Under the pieces are notes generated by a model that searched no databases, was not told where the DNA came from, and saw only the letters and a list, made by a program, of their open reading frames with translations. A program made the position numbers and the translations under genes. From assembly GCA_900551985.1 (NCBI GenBank), contig URYG01000218.1, forward strand, positions 1 to 5,428: a stretch of 5,428 bases of DNA, written 5' to 3'. This document shows, in pieces, positions 5,056 through 5,428 of this stretch. The first letter of the stretch is position 1. Each line of letters begins with the position of its first letter. Source of the stretch: an uncultured Prevotella sp. (GTDB taxonomy: Bacteria; Bacteroidota; Bacteroidia; Bacteroidales; Bacteroidaceae).

Positions 5056-5307
5056 ATGAAAAAAGGTATTCATCCAGAGAACTATCGTCCTGTAGTATTT
5101 AAGGATATGTCTAACGGCGATATGTTCCTCTCTCAGTCAACATGCAAGACTAACGACACTGTTGAGTTCGAAGGCGAGACTTATCCAGTGGTAAAGATTG
5201 AAATCTCTAGCACTTCTCACCCATTCTATACAGGTAAGAGCAAGCTCGTTGATACTGCTGGTCGCGTTGACCGCTTCATGAGCCGTTACGCTAAGTTGAA
5301 GAAGTAA
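5056..5307 (+). CDS. rpmE2: 50S ribosomal protein bL31, type B
   Basis: This 83-residue protein of the large-subunit central protuberance helps form bridges to the small subunit. It opens with MKKGIHPENYRPVVFKD, the usual bL31 type B N terminus, and carries the conserved SSTSHPFYTGK (51-61) and GRVDRF (69-74) blocks. It has a single cysteine, Cys30, so it lacks the paired CxxC zinc ribbon of type A (C+) bL31 and should not need zinc. Length is typical for type B (about 80-90). The start is preceded by an A-rich, Shine-Dalgarno-free stretch, common in Bacteroidetes, and by the structured leader. The gene stands alone between its own promoter and a strong terminator. Codons such as CGT, GCT and AAC look like those of a highly expressed gene. 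Confidence 0.97.
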   Translation: MKKGIHPENYRPVVFKDMSNGDMFLSQSTCKTNDTVEFEGETYPVVKIEISSTSHPFYTGKSKLVDTAGRVDRFMSRYAKLKK

Positions 5308-5309
5308 TA

Positions 5310-5337
5310 TATATACCTTTTTTAATAAGGATATATA
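5310..5337 (+). other. A/T-rich hairpin just after the bL31 stop codon
   Basis: TATATA (5310-5315) and CCTT (5316-5319) pair with AAGG (5327-5330) and TATATA (5332-5337), with A5331 bulged and loop TTTTAAT. It is weak and lacks a T-run, so it is more likely a transcript 3'-end stabiliser or spacer than a terminator. Confidence 0.3.
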
Positions 5338-5351
5338 ATATCGAAAGATAG

Positions 5352-5399
5352 AAAGTGCATTCCAACGTAGTTGCATATACGTAGGAATGCACTTTTTTT
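5352..5399 (+). terminator. Intrinsic terminator of the bL31 gene
   Basis: AAAGTGCATTCC (5352-5363) pairs perfectly over 12 bases with GGAATGCACTTT (5384-5395). After one A-A mismatch, ACGTA (5365-5369) pairs with TACGT (5378-5382), leaving an 8-base loop. A run of seven T (5393-5399) overlaps the end of the stem. This is a strong rho-independent terminator 44 bases after the stop codon. Confidence 0.93.
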
Positions 5400-5428
5400 C
5401 CATCTCGGTGCCGAGAAGGGCAAGAATT

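Noticed and set aside
5403..5416. TCTCGG-TG-CCGAGA inverted repeat at the right edge.
   Set aside because: It is cut off by the window end and has too small a loop at full pairing. There is no T-run or neighbouring gene to give it a role.

Overview
The window looks like ordinary chromosomal DNA from a Bacteroidales bacterium, most likely a Prevotella/Segatella-type species. This rests on three observations. Start codons are preceded by A/T-rich DNA rather than clear Shine-Dalgarno sequences. Promoters match the Bacteroidetes pattern (a TTTG-like -33 box, about 19-20 bases, then TAnnTTTG). The proteins read as Bacteroidetes versions of their families. The genus is an inference, since no 16S or other marker gene is present. 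I see no mobile element, CRISPR array, tRNA or rRNA.

Layout: (1) Bases 18-1425, minus strand: a histidine phosphatase followed by an NADP-type short-chain dehydrogenase, probably one transcript. (2) Bases 1426-1653: a divergent intergenic region with a promoter for each direction. (3) Bases 1654-2268, plus strand: a six-helix DUF308/HdeD-like membrane protein, ending at a long two-way terminator shared with the converging uridine kinase gene. (4) Bases 2330-4670, minus strand, transcribed from right to left: a secreted endonuclease/exonuclease/phosphatase-family protein, a uracil-DNA-glycosylase-superfamily protein and uridine kinase (udk). The last two are only 5 bases apart. (5) Bases 4671-5055: a 385-base divergent region without a gene. 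It holds a TAnnTTTG box for the secreted nuclease-like gene, a 14-base palindrome, an inverted repeat overlapping a near-perfect plus-strand promoter, and a leader RNA that folds on paper into a compact three-way junction. (6) Bases 5056-5307, plus strand: type B (cysteine-poor, zinc-independent) ribosomal protein bL31, followed by a strong terminator. The last 29 bases hold no recognisable gene.

The genes are housekeeping or mildly accessory: nucleoside salvage, base-excision repair, ribosome assembly, and redox and phosphoester chemistry. Two non-coding signals stand out. One is the structured leader of the bL31 gene, a candidate self-regulatory or zinc-responsive element. The other is a heptad repeat (unit ACTTTGA on plus, TCAAAGT on minus) capped by a GATTAGT heptad. 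It sits directly in front of the start codons of two unrelated minus-strand genes, with five heptads in one copy and four in the other.
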